A stretch of DNA of 64,000 nucleotides from an uncultured Lachnospiraceae bacterium (GTDB taxonomy: Bacteria; Bacillota; Clostridia; Lachnospirales; Lachnospiraceae), in the NCBI GenBank assembly GCA_958402795.1, contig CATXUX010000019.1, positions 4,224 through 68,223 on the forward strand, given 5' to 3'. A program made the position numbers and the translations under genes. The notes under the pieces are model-generated. The model had not been told where the DNA came from. It searched no databases and saw only the letters and a list, made by a program, of their open reading frames with translations. Shown piece after piece: positions 8,355-17,898 of the stretch. Position 1 is the first letter of the stretch. Each line of letters begins with the position of its first letter.

Positions 8355-9425
8355 ATGGAAGCATATCTGATCTTGGAAGACGGAACTGTATTTACCGGAA
8401 CCAGTATTGGCTCTGCAAGGGATATGATCAGTGAGATTGTTTTTAACACTTCTATGACAGGGTATTTAGAGGTTCTGACGGATCCTTCGTATGCAGGACA
8501 GGCCGTGGTTATGACCTATCCGCTGATTGGCAATTATGGGATCACCCCGGATATGGAGTCGGGAAGATCCTGGGTGGATGGCTATATTGTACGGGAACTG
8601 TCTCATGTACCGAGTAATTTCCGTTGTGAGGGGACGATTCAGGATTTCCTGAAAGAACAGGATATTCCTGGGATCGCGGGAATCGATACCCGGGCGCTCA
8701 CGAAGATCCTGCGTGAGAAGGGTACGATGAACGGCATGATCACGACGAACCGGAACTATAATAAAGAAGAAATCATCACCCGGTTAAAAGAGTATAAAGC
8801 GAAGGACGTTGTTGTAAGAGTGTCATGTAAGGAACCGTATACGCTGAAAGGAACCGGAAAAAGAGTCGCACTTCTTGATCTGGGAGCGAAGAATAATATT
8901 GCAGCTTCTTTGAACAGGCGTGGCTGCGAAGTGACGGTTTATCCGGCACAGACAACGGCGGAGGAAATAATTTCATCGGAACCGGACGGCATCATGTTAT
9001 CAAATGGACCGGGAGATCCGGCGGACTGCACATCTATTATTGAAGAAATCAAAAAGTTATATCATACGGATATTCCGATTTTTGCGATTTGTCTTGGACA
9101 TCAGTTGATGGCGCTTGCTACCGGTGCGTCTACACATAAACTGAAATACGGACACAGGGGCGGGAATCATCCTGTGAAGGATCTGGAGACGGGACGTGTA
9201 TATATATCTTCCCAGAATCATGGTTATGTGGTGGACACGGACAGCGTAGATCCAAATGTGGCAGTTCCGGCATTTATCAATGTGAATGATGGGACGAACG
9301 AGGGACTTTCTTATGTAGGAAAGAAGATTTTTACCGTACAGTTCCACCCGGAGGCGTGTCCGGGACCGCAGGATTCCGGATATCTGTTTGACCGGTTTAT
9401 TGAGATGATGGGAGGTGACAGATAA
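8355..9425 (+). CDS. carA: Carbamoyl-phosphate synthase small (glutaminase) subunit
   Basis: Cytoplasmic glutamine amidotransferase subunit (356 residues) that hydrolyses glutamine and passes ammonia to CarB for carbamoyl phosphate, a precursor of pyrimidines and arginine. The N-terminal CPSase small-chain domain is followed by the class I GATase domain with SNGPGDP, the nucleophile segment CLGHQLMALATGA and the His/Glu pair in FHPEACPGP. The ATG at 8355 is preceded by AGGTGA at 8345-8350; an earlier in-frame ATG at 8334 lacks such a site. The stop overlaps the carB start (TAATG). Confidence 0.96.
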   Translation: MEAYLILEDGTVFTGTSIGSARDMISEIVFNTSMTGYLEVLTDPSYAGQAVVMTYPLIGNYGITPDMESGRSWVDGYIVRELSHVPSNFRCEGTIQDFLKEQDIPGIAGIDTRALTKILREKGTMNGMITTNRNYNKEEIITRLKEYKAKDVVVRVSCKEPYTLKGTGKRVALLDLGAKNNIAASLNRRGCEVTVYPAQTTAEEIISSEPDGIMLSNGPGDPADCTSIIEEIKKLYHTDIPIFAICLGHQLMALATGASTHKLKYGHRGGNHPVKDLETGRVYISSQNHGYVVDTDSVDPNVAVPAFINVNDGTNEGLSYVGKKIFTVQFHPEACPGPQDSGYLFDRFIEMMGGDR

Positions 9426-12400
9426 TGCCCAGAGATATGAGTATCAAAAAAGTTCTCGTGATCGGTTCGGGACCGATCGTGATCGGACAGGCAGCGGAGT
9501 TTGACTATGCCGGAACACAGGCATGCCGTTCCCTGAAAGAGGAAAACCTGGAAGTCGTTCTTCTGAACTCTAATCCGGCGACGATCATGACGGATAAGGA
9601 TATTGCGGACCGTGTATATATTGAACCGCTGACCGTAGAAGTGGTAGAACAACTGATCGAAAAGGAAAAGCCGGACAGCGTGCTGCCGACGCTCGGCGGC
9701 CAGGCGGGACTGAACCTTGCGATGGAGCTGGAGGAGAGCGGCTTTTTGAAGGAGCATCATGTCCGGCTGATCGGCACGACTTCGGAGACGATTAAAAAGG
9801 CGGAGGACCGTCTGGAATTTAAGGCGACGATGGAGAAGATCGGGGAGCCGGTCGCGGCGTCGCTTGTGGTGGAAAACGTGGAAGACGGTCTTGCGTTTGC
9901 AAATGAGATCGGCTATCCGGTTGTACTTCGCCCTGCTTATACACTGGGAGGAAGCGGCGGCGGGATCGCCCATGACTCTCATCAGCTGGTTGAGATACTC
10001 GAAAACGGACTTCGTCTTTCCCGTGTGGGCCAGGTTCTCGTAGAGCGCTGTATTGCAGGATGGAAAGAAATCGAGTATGAAGTCATGCGCGACGGCAAAG
10101 GCAACTGCATTACGGTCTGCAATATGGAAAACATCGATCCGGTCGGCGTGCATACCGGTGACAGTATCGTTGTGGCGCCGTCCCAGACGCTTGGCGATAA
10201 AGAATACCAGATGCTCAGAACGTCTGCGCTGAACATCATCAGTGAGCTGAACATTACGGGCGGCTGTAACGTACAGTATGCGCTGAACCCGGAATCGTTT
10301 GAGTACTGTGTGATCGAGGTAAATCCGCGTGTAAGCCGTTCTTCTGCGCTGGCATCGAAAGCGACCGGATATCCGATCGCAAAAGTGGCGGCAAAGATCG
10401 CCCTCGGGTATACACTGGATGAGATTAAAAATGCGATCACGCATAAGACTTATGCGAGCTTTGAGCCGATGCTGGATTACTGCGTAGTGAAGATCCCGCG
10501 GCTGCCGTTCGATAAGTTTATCAGCGCGAAGCGGACGCTGACCACGCAGATGAAGGCAACCGGCGAAGTCATGAGCATCTGTGATAATTTTGAGGGGGCG
10601 CTGATGAAAGCGATCCGTTCCCTGGAACAGCATGTAGACTGCCTGCTGTCCTATGATTTTTCCGGTCTGGATGAAGAAGAGCTGACGGAACAGCTGAAGA
10701 TTGTGGATGACATGCGGATCTGGCGGATCGCGGAAGCGGTACGCAGAGGAATTCCATATGATGTGATCCATGATATTACGAAGATCGACGTCTGGTTTAT
10801 TGATAAGATCGCAATCATTACAGAGATGGAGCATGCGCTGCAGACGCAGGAACTGACGCCGGAACTGTTAAAGGAAGCAAAGCGGATTGAATTCCCGGAC
10901 AATGTGATCGCAAGGCTTACCGGGAAGGACGAGCGGGAAATTCACGACATGCGGCATGCAAACGGAATCGTGGCGGCATATAAGATGGTAGATACCTGCG
11001 CCGCGGAGTTCGCCGCGGAGACACCGTATTATTATTCTGTGTTCGGCAGTGAGAGTGAAGCGGAGGAGACGCACGACAGAAAGAAAGTACTCGTACTGGG
11101 TTCCGGACCGATCCGGATCGGACAGGGAATCGAATTTGACTTCTGTTCCGTACACTGCACCTGGGCGTTTGCCAAAGAAGGATACGAGACGATCATTGTA
11201 AATAATAACCCGGAAACGGTAAGTACAGATTTCGATATTGCCGACAAGCTGTATTTCGAGCCGCTGACGCCGGAAGATGTGGAGAGCATTGTAGACATTG
11301 AGAAACCGGACGGCGCAGTGGTGCAGTTCGGCGGACAGACTGCGATCAAGCTGACGGAAAGTCTGATGAAAATGGGAGTTCCGATTCTGGGAACATCAGC
11401 GGAAAATGTGGACAAGGCGGAGGACCGTGAACTGTTCGACGAGATTCTGGAAGAATGCGAGATTCCGCGTCCGTCCGGAGGAACCGTATTCACGGCAGAG
11501 GAGGCAAAAGCCGTGGCGAACCGTCTTGGATATCCGGTTCTGGTACGTCCTTCCTATGTGCTGGGCGGACAGGGAATGCAGATTGCCATTAATGACCATG
11601 ATATTGACGAATTCATCGGGATCATCAACCGGATCGCGCAGGATCATCCGATTCTGGTGGATAAATATCTGCAGGGCAAGGAAATCGAGGTAGACGCCGT
11701 GTGCGACGGTACGGATATCCTCATTCCGGGAATCATGGAGCATATCGAGCGGGCAGGAATCCATTCCGGCGACAGTATTTCCGTATATCCGGCGCAGAGC
11801 CTGACACAAGAGGCAAAAGAGAAGATCGCCGAGTACACGAGGCGGCTGGCAAAATCACTTCACGTGATCGGAATGATCAATATCCAGTTCATCGTGTGCG
11901 GCGAGGCGGACGTATATGTGATCGAGGTAAATCCACGTTCCAGCCGTACCGTGCCGTATATCAGCAAGGTAACAGGAATCCCGATCGTCCCGCTGGCAAC
12001 ACAGGTGATCACAGGCAAGAAAATCCGTGATCTGGGTTACACGCCGGGACTGCAGCCGGAGGCGGATTATATCGCGGTCAAGATGCCGGTGTTCTCGTTT
12101 GAGAAGATCCGGGGCGCGGACATCAGCCTCGGACCGGAGATGAAATCGACCGGAGAATGTCTGGGAATTGCGGCGACATTTGACGAGGCACTGTACAAAG
12201 CATTCCTCGGAGCGGGAATCCGGCTTCCGAAGCATAAAAATATGATCCTGACAGTCCGTGATGAGGAAAAAGCGGACGCGGTAGAGATCGGACGACGCTT
12301 CTCGGCGATCGGGTACAAGATCTTTGCTACAGAAGGTACGGCAAAAGCACTAAACGATGCAGGCGTGAAAGCAATCGCCGTGCGCAAGATCGAACAGGAG

Positions 12401-12628
12401 TCGCCCAACCTGTTGGATCTGATCCTGGGACATAAGATTGATCTGGTGATCGATATTCCGGCACAGGGGGCGGAGCATTCAAGGGACGGATTTGTGATCC
12501 GGCGAAATGCGATCGAGACCGGCGTGAATGTGCTGACGGCGATGGATACGGCGCGGGCACTGATCACAAGCCTGGAGAACAATAATATTCGTGGCCTGAC
12601 ACTGATCGATATCGCGAAAGTGCAGTAA
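9425..12628 (+). CDS. carB: Carbamoyl-phosphate synthase large subunit
   Basis: Full-length CarB (1067 residues). It contains two homologous ATP-grasp synthetase halves: the first starts with KKVLVIGSGPIVIGQAAEFD and the second, near residue 555, with KKVLVLGSGPIRIGQGIEFD. Each carries the NP-ATI/NNPETVSTD and FGGQ segments. The C-terminal roughly 130 residues are the MGS-like allosteric domain. It makes carbamoyl phosphate from bicarbonate, ammonia and two ATP. Translation is coupled to carA by a one-base overlap. No arginine or pyr genes flank it, so pathway allocation is unclear. Confidence 0.97.
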   Translation: MPRDMSIKKVLVIGSGPIVIGQAAEFDYAGTQACRSLKEENLEVVLLNSNPATIMTDKDIADRVYIEPLTVEVVEQLIEKEKPDSVLPTLGGQAGLNLAMELEESGFLKEHHVRLIGTTSETIKKAEDRLEFKATMEKIGEPVAASLVVENVEDGLAFANEIGYPVVLRPAYTLGGSGGGIAHDSHQLVEILENGLRLSRVGQVLVERCIAGWKEIEYEVMRDGKGNCITVCNMENIDPVGVHTGDSIVVAPSQTLGDKEYQMLRTSALNIISELNITGGCNVQYALNPESFEYCVIEVNPRVSRSSALASKATGYPIAKVAAKIALGYTLDEIKNAITHKTYASFEPMLDYCVVKIPRLPFDKFISAKRTLTTQMKATGEVMSICDNFEGALMKAIRSLEQHVDCLLSYDFSGLDEEELTEQLKIVDDMRIWRIAEAVRRGIPYDVIHDITKIDVWFIDKIAIITEMEHALQTQELTPELLKEAKRIEFPDNVIARLTGKDEREIHDMRHANGIVAAYKMVDTCAAEFAAETPYYYSVFGSESEAEETHDRKKVLVLGSGPIRIGQGIEFDFCSVHCTWAFAKEGYETIIVNNNPETVSTDFDIADKLYFEPLTPEDVESIVDIEKPDGAVVQFGGQTAIKLTESLMKMGVPILGTSAENVDKAEDRELFDEILEECEIPRPSGGTVFTAEEAKAVANRLGYPVLVRPSYVLGGQGMQIAINDHDIDEFIGIINRIAQDHPILVDKYLQGKEIEVDAVCDGTDILIPGIMEHIERAGIHSGDSISVYPAQSLTQEAKEKIAEYTRRLAKSLHVIGMINIQFIVCGEADVYVIEVNPRSSRTVPYISKVTGIPIVPLATQVITGKKIRDLGYTPGLQPEADYIAVKMPVFSFEKIRGADISLGPEMKSTGECLGIAATFDEALYKAFLGAGIRLPKHKNMILTVRDEEKADAVEIGRRFSAIGYKIFATEGTAKALNDAGVKAIAVRKIEQESPNLLDLILGHKIDLVIDIPAQGAEHSRDGFVIRRNAIETGVNVLTAMDTARALITSLENNNIRGLTLIDIAKVQ

Positions 12629-12644
12629 AAACAATCTCATAGAG

Positions 12645-12673
12645 GTATAAAATCCCTTTGTTTACAGATAATA
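12645..12673 (+). promoter_or_regulatory. Possible forespore (sigma-G-like) promoter for spoVT
   Basis: GTATA at 12645-12649 and GATAATA at 12667-12673, spaced 17 bp, resemble the sigma-G consensus (GHATR / CATNHTA) with one mismatch. spoVT of B. subtilis is known to be sigma-G-dependent; the match here is by eye only. Confidence 0.35.
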
Positions 12674-12725
12674 GTATCAAGTGTGAGAAAACGTCATGAA
12701 ATCTGTAAACGGAGGGATTTATTAT

Positions 12726-13271
12726 ATGAAAGCGACTGGAATTGTAAGACGGATCGATGATCTCGGAAGGGTGGTGATCCCGAAAGAAATCCGAAGGACA
12801 CTGCGTATCCGGGAAGGTGATCCGCTGGAGATCTTTACAGACCGGGAAGGGGAGGTTATTTTAAAAAAATATTCCCCCATCGGAGAACTGGGTGCGATGG
12901 CGAGACAATATTCCGAGAGCCTTGCCCAGACGATGAACTGTACGGTATGCATCACGGACAACGATCAGGTGGTCGCGGCGGCAGGCGGCGGGAAAAAGGA
13001 GTTTCAGGAAAAATATATCAGTAAACAGATGGAAAAAACAATCCAGATGCGGGAGAACATTGCCGCGTCCGCCGGAAACCGTAACTTTGTGCCTGTGTTT
13101 GACGGGATGGATGCATATCATGAGGAAACGATCTGTCCGATCATCAGCGAGGGGGATGTGATCGGGGCCGTCGTTCTCCTCAACAAAGAAGAGAAACGGA
13201 AATTCGGCGAGACGGAACAAAAAGTGGCGGCGAGCGCGGCAGGATTTCTCGGAAAACAGATGGAGCAATAA
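12726..13271 (+). CDS. spoVT: Stage V sporulation protein T, AbrB-family regulator
   Basis: Transcription factor of 181 residues that tunes forespore gene expression. Residues 1-50 are the swapped-hairpin AbrB DNA-binding domain (KATGIVRRIDDLGRVVIPKEIRRTLRIREGDPLEIFTD); the rest is a GAF-like domain (CTVCITDNDQVVAAAGG ... TICPIISEGDVIGAVVLLN). Length and order match B. subtilis SpoVT. The ATG at 12726 follows GGAGG at 12711-12715; the in-frame ATG at 12696 lies before this site. Its presence implies an endospore-forming organism. Confidence 0.93.
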   Translation: MKATGIVRRIDDLGRVVIPKEIRRTLRIREGDPLEIFTDREGEVILKKYSPIGELGAMARQYSESLAQTMNCTVCITDNDQVVAAAGGGKKEFQEKYISKQMEKTIQMRENIAASAGNRNFVPVFDGMDAYHEETICPIISEGDVIGAVVLLNKEEKRKFGETEQKVAASAAGFLGKQMEQ

Positions 13272-13336
13272 ATTTAGACATAGCATGTCAGTTCTTTTCA
13301 TACAATGGTTATATCAGATAGAAGGAGAGAGATTGT

Positions 13337-13723
13337 ATGGAAAGAAAAAGAAATCAGGAGCCGGGAGTGCAGGATCATGCCGTGCATATGCTAAAAGCGC
13401 TGCTTGCCGCTTATATTGTTACGGCCGTTCTGCTGCTTCTCCTGACATGTCTGCTCTACAAGCTGAATCTGGATGAGGGGAAAGTCAGTATCGGGATCAG
13501 TGCGGTGTATGTCATATCCACATTTACGGGCGGATTTTTGATCGGAAAATGGAACCGGGTCCGTAAATTTTTGTGGGGACTTGCGGAAGGAATCCTTTAT
13601 TTCGCGCTGCTTCTGGTGATTTCGATAGCGGTATACCACTCCCTGCAGGATGGCGGCGCAAATGTACTGACTACATTTTTACTGTGCGCGGGCGGCGGAA
13701 TGCTGGGAGGGATGCTTGCATAA
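13337..13723 (+). CDS. TIGR04086-type small membrane protein
   Basis: Integral membrane protein of 128 residues with four likely transmembrane helices (around 20-40, 52-72, 80-102, 108-127) and a Gly-rich last segment (CAGGGMLGGMLA). The pattern matches the TIGR04086/YrzE family found in Firmicutes, often near SCIFF and secDF genes. Its function is unknown. GAAGGAGAG precedes the ATG. It ends just before the scfA promoter. Confidence 0.8.
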   Translation: MERKRNQEPGVQDHAVHMLKALLAAYIVTAVLLLLLTCLLYKLNLDEGKVSIGISAVYVISTFTGGFLIGKWNRVRKFLWGLAEGILYFALLLVISIAVYHSLQDGGANVLTTFLLCAGGGMLGGMLA

Positions 13724-13739
13724 TTATGATAAAAAACTC

Positions 13740-13768
13740 TTTTAAAACCGGATATCCTGTGATATAAT
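13740..13768 (+). promoter_or_regulatory. Promoter for scfA
   Basis: TATAAT at 13763-13768 with a weak -35 (TTTTAA at 13740-13745) 17 bp upstream, about 48 bp before the scfA start codon. Confidence 0.5.
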
Positions 13769-13815
13769 ATGACGAAGTGACTGCACAATGCAGAAAAGAG
13801 TAGGAGGATTTTATC

Positions 13816-13959
13816 ATGAAGCATATCAAAACACTGAATACGCGTACATTAAATAACACAGTAAAGAAAGGCGGATGCGGCGAGTGCCAGACGTCCTGCC
13901 AGTCTGCATGCAAGACTTCCTGCACAGTTGGGAACCAGACTTGCGAGCATAAGAAATAA
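13816..13959 (+). CDS. scfA: SCIFF six-cysteine peptide
   Basis: Peptide of 47 residues, too short for usual ORF calling, with TAGGAGG before the ATG. The N-terminal leader (HIKTLNTRTLNNTVKKGG) is followed by a core with six cysteines at residues 21, 24, 28, 32, 36 and 43. This matches the SCIFF (six cysteines in forty-five residues) family, which is nearly universal in Clostridia. The adjacent radical SAM enzyme ScfB installs thioether cross-links (ranthipeptide type). The role of the mature product is not established. Confidence 0.95.
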   Translation: MKHIKTLNTRTLNNTVKKGGCGECQTSCQSACKTSCTVGNQTCEHKK

Positions 13960-13979
13960 AAGAACAGAAGTGATAGAAA

Positions 13980-14024
13980 GGCGGCGACCGGGGGCGGCGA
14001 TCAGATACGCGTCCGGCCGCTGCC
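13980..14024 (+). promoter_or_regulatory. Intercistronic hairpin between scfA and scfB
   Basis: GGCGGCGACCGG (13980-13991) pairs with CCGGCCGCTGCC (14013-14024) over 12 positions with one mismatch and one wobble. No T-tract follows, so it may stabilise scfA mRNA or dampen readthrough, giving more peptide than enzyme. Confidence 0.5.
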
Positions 14025-14089
14025 TTGTGTCGTTATAAAGTTCCGTTACGGGAACGTTCAGTTTACGATAGAAAGAGAGGATACTTGTT

Positions 14090-15493
14090 GTGATACACCA
14101 GTATCAGAATAATGGATATAATATTGTCCTGGATGTAAACAGTGGTTCCGTTCATGTGGTCGATCCGATGGCATATGATGTGATCGGATATCTGGACCGT
14201 CAGAATCCGGAGCACACCGCAGAGACACTCCGCAGCGAAGAGACGGCAGCGGGACTGGAAGAAGCGCTGGGAGCGACTTATCCGGCGGAGGAACTGCGGG
14301 AAGTGCTGGAGGCGGTCGCAGAACTGACAGAAGCGGGGCAGTTGTTTGCGAAGGACATTTATGAGGATTATATAGATGAAGTGAAGCAGAGAAAGACTGT
14401 GGTGAAGGCGCTTTGCCTGCACATTGCCCATGACTGTAACCTTGCGTGTATGTACTGCTTTGCGGAGGAAGGAGAATATCACGGCAGGAGGGCGATGATG
14501 TCCTACGAAGTAGGAAAGAAAGCGCTGGATTTCCTGATTGCGAATTCCGGCAGCCGGCGGAATCTCGAGGTAGACTTTTTCGGCGGCGAGCCGCTTATGA
14601 ACTGGCAGGTCGTGAAAGATCTGGTGGCATACGGAAGAGAGCAGGAAAAGCTTTATGACAAGCATTTCCGCTTTACCGTGACGACAAACGGCGTTCTGCT
14701 CAATGATGAGATACAGGAATTTATCAATCAGGAGATGGACAACGTGGTGCTGAGCCTGGACGGACGCCGGGAGGTCAATGACCGGATGCGCCCGTTCCGC
14801 AACGGAAAAGGAAGCTACGATCTGATCGTGCCGAAGTTCCAGAGGCTTGCCGAGAGCCGTCATCAGGAGAAGTATTATATCCGCGGGACATTTACGCGGG
14901 AAAATCTGGATTTCTCCGAAGATGTGAAGCATTTTGCCGAACTGGGATTTCAGCAGATCTCGATCGAGCCGGTGGTTGGAGATGAGAGTGATCCATACGC
15001 GATCCGTGAGAGTGATCTTCCACAGATCTTCGCGGAATACGATAAGCTGGCTAAGATGATGGTCGAGCGGGAGCGGGCAGGAGAAGGATTTAATTTCTTT
15101 CACTTCATGATCGATCTGGAGGGCGGTCCCTGCATTTCCAAGAGGCTCTCGGGATGTGGTTCAGGAACCGAATATCTGTCTGTGACGCCGTGGGGAGATC
15201 TGTATCCCTGCCATCAGTTTGTCGGTCAGGAAGAATTCCTGATGGGAAATGTGGACGAAGGAATTACAAAACCGGAGATTGCGGAGGAGTTCCGCGGCTG
15301 TAGCATCTATTCAAAGGAAAAATGCCGGAATTGTTTCGCACGGTTTTACTGCAGCGGCGGCTGTATGGCGAATGCGTATAAGTTCCACCATACGATCAAC
15401 GATACATACGATGTGAGCTGTGAGATGGAACGCAAGCGCGTGGAATGCGCGATTATGATAAAAGCTGCTTTGGCGGAGCAAGAAGCAGAATAA
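14090..15493 (+). CDS. scfB: SCIFF peptide maturase, radical SAM/SPASM enzyme
   Basis: Enzyme of 467 residues starting at GTG with GAAAGAGAGG upstream. Residues 1-100 look like the N-terminal peptide-binding (RRE/PqqD-like) region. The radical SAM CxxxCxxC motif is C116, C120, C123 (CNLACMYC), followed by FFGGEPL. The C-terminal SPASM region contains GCGSGTEYLSVTPWGDLYPCHQF and CRNCFARFYCSGGC, ligands for auxiliary 4Fe-4S clusters. It uses SAM radical chemistry to form Cys thioether links in ScfA. Cytoplasmic and oxygen-sensitive, consistent with an anaerobe. Confidence 0.95.
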   Translation: MIHQYQNNGYNIVLDVNSGSVHVVDPMAYDVIGYLDRQNPEHTAETLRSEETAAGLEEALGATYPAEELREVLEAVAELTEAGQLFAKDIYEDYIDEVKQRKTVVKALCLHIAHDCNLACMYCFAEEGEYHGRRAMMSYEVGKKALDFLIANSGSRRNLEVDFFGGEPLMNWQVVKDLVAYGREQEKLYDKHFRFTVTTNGVLLNDEIQEFINQEMDNVVLSLDGRREVNDRMRPFRNGKGSYDLIVPKFQRLAESRHQEKYYIRGTFTRENLDFSEDVKHFAELGFQQISIEPVVGDESDPYAIRESDLPQIFAEYDKLAKMMVERERAGEGFNFFHFMIDLEGGPCISKRLSGCGSGTEYLSVTPWGDLYPCHQFVGQEEFLMGNVDEGITKPEIAEEFRGCSIYSKEKCRNCFARFYCSGGCMANAYKFHHTINDTYDVSCEMERKRVECAIMIKAALAEQEAE

Positions 15494-15510
15494 GAAAGGA
15501 ATGAAAAAAC

Positions 15511-17790
15511 ATGAAGAACCAGAAAGGAAAAGGAATCGTCAGCCTGCTCCTGGTGATCGCGCTGGGAGTTTTCCTGGGTGTTACGACAATTGTCGGACTG
15601 GGAAGCGGTCATGCCGGGAAAATGAGCAACATCAAACTTGGCCTGGACCTGGAAGGCGGTGTCAGCATTACTTATCAGGTAAAGGGAGAGACGCCGTCGG
15701 ATGAGGATATGGCGGATACGATCTATAAGCTCCAGAAGCGTGTGGAGCAGTACAGTACAGAGGCGACGGTTTATCAGGAAGGCGACGACCGGATCAGTAT
15801 TGAGATTCCGGGAGTGACGGATGCCAATGAGATCCTCGAAGAACTGGGACAGCCGGGATCACTGTATTTTATCGCCGAGACGGACAGTGAAGGAAATGCA
15901 AACTATACGCAGGTTTCGAGTACAGGCGATGCGGCAGTGGATTTCCAGCTGAATAAAACAATCGAGGAGCTGCAGGAAGACGGCTCGATCGTATTGAGCG
16001 GTTCGGATGTGGCAGGCGCGGAGGCAGGTTCCTATACGAATCAGACGACGTCGGCGACGGAGTATGCCGTAGATCTGGAATTTACAAAAGAAGGAACTGA
16101 AAAGTTTGCCGAGGCCACAAAGACGGCGTATGCGAATAAAGAGAGTATTGGTATTTATTACGACGGCGCTTTTGTCAGTGTTCCAAACGTGAACGCAGAG
16201 ATCACAGACGGACAGGCGCAGATCACGGGAAGTTTTACTTATGAAGAGGCGGATGCGCTGGCGTCTACGATCCGTATCGGAGGACTGAATCTGGAGCTGG
16301 AAGAGCTGCGCTCGAATGTAGTCGGCGCACAGCTTGGAGAAGAAGCAATCAGCGGCAGCTTACTGGCCGGGGCAATCGGCCTTGCCATCGTGATCGTATT
16401 TATGTGTGTGGTATATCTTCTTCCGGGACTGGCGTCAGGACTTGCCCTGTTGATCTACACAGGACTGGTTCTTGTGCTTTTGAATGCTTTTGATATTACG
16501 CTGACTTTGCCGGGTATTGCAGGTATCATCCTCGGTATTGGCATGGCGGTGGATGCGAACGTGATCATCTTTGCCCGTGTGAATGAGGAACTTGCGGAAG
16601 GAAGATCAGTCAAACAGTCCCTGAACGCCGGCTTCAAAAAGGCAATGTCCGCGATCCTGGACGGAAACATTACCACTTTGATCGCAGCGCTTGTGCTGTA
16701 TCTCAAGGGCAGCGGTACTGTGAAGGGATTTGCGGAAACACTGGGACTGGGTATCGTGGTATCCATGTTTACGGCGCTTGTGATCACAAGAGTGATCGTG
16801 TATTCGTTCTATGCAATCGGAATCCATGATCCGAAATTCTACGGACGCCGGAAAAAGAAAGAGCAGAAGACAATTCATTTTCTGGAGAAGAGAAAAGTAT
16901 TTTTCGGAATTTCCGCCGCTTTGATCCTGATTGGATTTGTCGGAATGGGAATTTATGCAGGAAAGGGACAGGATGCGTTTAACTACAGCCTTGATTTCAA
17001 GGGAGGAACATCCACGACGGTAACATTTGATAAGGACTATACGCTGGACGAGATCGATCAGGAGATGGTTCCGCTGATCGAGGATGCGACAAATGATCCG
17101 AATGTTCAGGTTCAGAAGGTGGCAGGCTCCAATGAGGTGGTATTTAAGACACAGACACTTGACCTTGCGGAACGTGAAGCGTTCAACAGTGTGATGGTAG
17201 ATCAGTTCGGAGTAGACGAGGCCACGATCCGGACGGAAAATATCAGTGGAACCGTAAGCTCTGAGATGCGGTCCGATGCGATCGTTGCCGTGATCATTGC
17301 GACGATCTGTATGCTGATCTACATCTGGTTCCGGTTTAAAGACGGCTGCTTTGCGGCAAGTGCTGTGCTGGCGCTTCTGCATGACGTGCTGGTTGTCGTC
17401 GGGTTTTATGCACTGTCAAGGATTTCCGTCGGAAATACGTTTATCGCATGTATGCTGACGATCGTCGGATATTCCATCAATGCGACGATCGTAATCTTCG
17501 ACCGGATCCGTGAAGAACTCAAGACGAAGAAACGAAGCGAAGACCTGACAGAACTGGTGAACCGCTGTATCACAAAGACGCTGACGAGAAGTATCTATAC
17601 CTCATTGACAACATTCATTATGGTTGCGGTACTCTTCATTCTGGGCGTAAGCTCCATCCGGGAATTTTCCCTTCCGCTGATGGTCGGGATTGTCTGCGGC
17701 GCATACTCATCCGTATGCATTACAGGAGCTCTGTGGTATGTGATGCGGTCATGGCTGGAAAAGAGGAAAACACCAGAAAAGACAAAATAA
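15511..17790 (+). CDS. secDF: Protein translocase subunits SecD/SecF, fused
   Basis: Fused SecD-SecF of 759 residues, an RND-type membrane protein that helps Sec export using proton motive force. The SecD half (1 to about 440) has an N-terminal helix, the periplasmic/extracellular P1 region and a helix cluster with GIAGIILGIGMAVDANVIIFARVNEEL. The SecF half starts near residue 455 (KRKVFFGISAALILIGF) and has YSLDFKGGTSTTV and IVGYSINATIVIFDRIREEL. Twelve helices are expected. An AAAGGAA site precedes the ATG. The spacing of 17 bp from scfB suggests cotranscription; the SCIFF-secDF link is conserved in many Clostridia. Confidence 0.95.
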   Translation: MKNQKGKGIVSLLLVIALGVFLGVTTIVGLGSGHAGKMSNIKLGLDLEGGVSITYQVKGETPSDEDMADTIYKLQKRVEQYSTEATVYQEGDDRISIEIPGVTDANEILEELGQPGSLYFIAETDSEGNANYTQVSSTGDAAVDFQLNKTIEELQEDGSIVLSGSDVAGAEAGSYTNQTTSATEYAVDLEFTKEGTEKFAEATKTAYANKESIGIYYDGAFVSVPNVNAEITDGQAQITGSFTYEEADALASTIRIGGLNLELEELRSNVVGAQLGEEAISGSLLAGAIGLAIVIVFMCVVYLLPGLASGLALLIYTGLVLVLLNAFDITLTLPGIAGIILGIGMAVDANVIIFARVNEELAEGRSVKQSLNAGFKKAMSAILDGNITTLIAALVLYLKGSGTVKGFAETLGLGIVVSMFTALVITRVIVYSFYAIGIHDPKFYGRRKKKEQKTIHFLEKRKVFFGISAALILIGFVGMGIYAGKGQDAFNYSLDFKGGTSTTVTFDKDYTLDEIDQEMVPLIEDATNDPNVQVQKVAGSNEVVFKTQTLDLAEREAFNSVMVDQFGVDEATIRTENISGTVSSEMRSDAIVAVIIATICMLIYIWFRFKDGCFAASAVLALLHDVLVVVGFYALSRISVGNTFIACMLTIVGYSINATIVIFDRIREELKTKKRSEDLTELVNRCITKTLTRSIYTSLTTFIMVAVLFILGVSSIREFSLPLMVGIVCGAYSSVCITGALWYVMRSWLEKRKTPEKTK

Positions 17791-17824
17791 ATATACAAAA
17801 TAAGGCAATGCAATATCAGGGGGG

Positions 17825-17868
17825 GCGGCCCCTTTTGAAGAGGGATAGTCCTTTTCAAAAGGGACCGC
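17825..17868 (+). terminator. Long hairpin between secDF and recJ
   Basis: Arms 17825-17842 (GCGGCCCCTTTTGAAGAG) and 17851-17868 (CTTTTCAAAAGGGACCGC) pair over 18 positions with one mismatch and one wobble. There is no downstream T-run, so it could act as a mRNA-processing or partial termination structure, or belong to a dispersed repeat family. Confidence 0.5.
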
Positions 17869-17898
17869 TTCCTGCATGTCTTCGGAGGAGGTATGCGT

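Noticed and set aside
9311..10834. Long minus-strand frame of 507 codons opposite carA-carB
   Set aside because: It is a shadow of the strongly supported carA-carB coding frames, rich in His/Arg/Cys and without any family resemblance.
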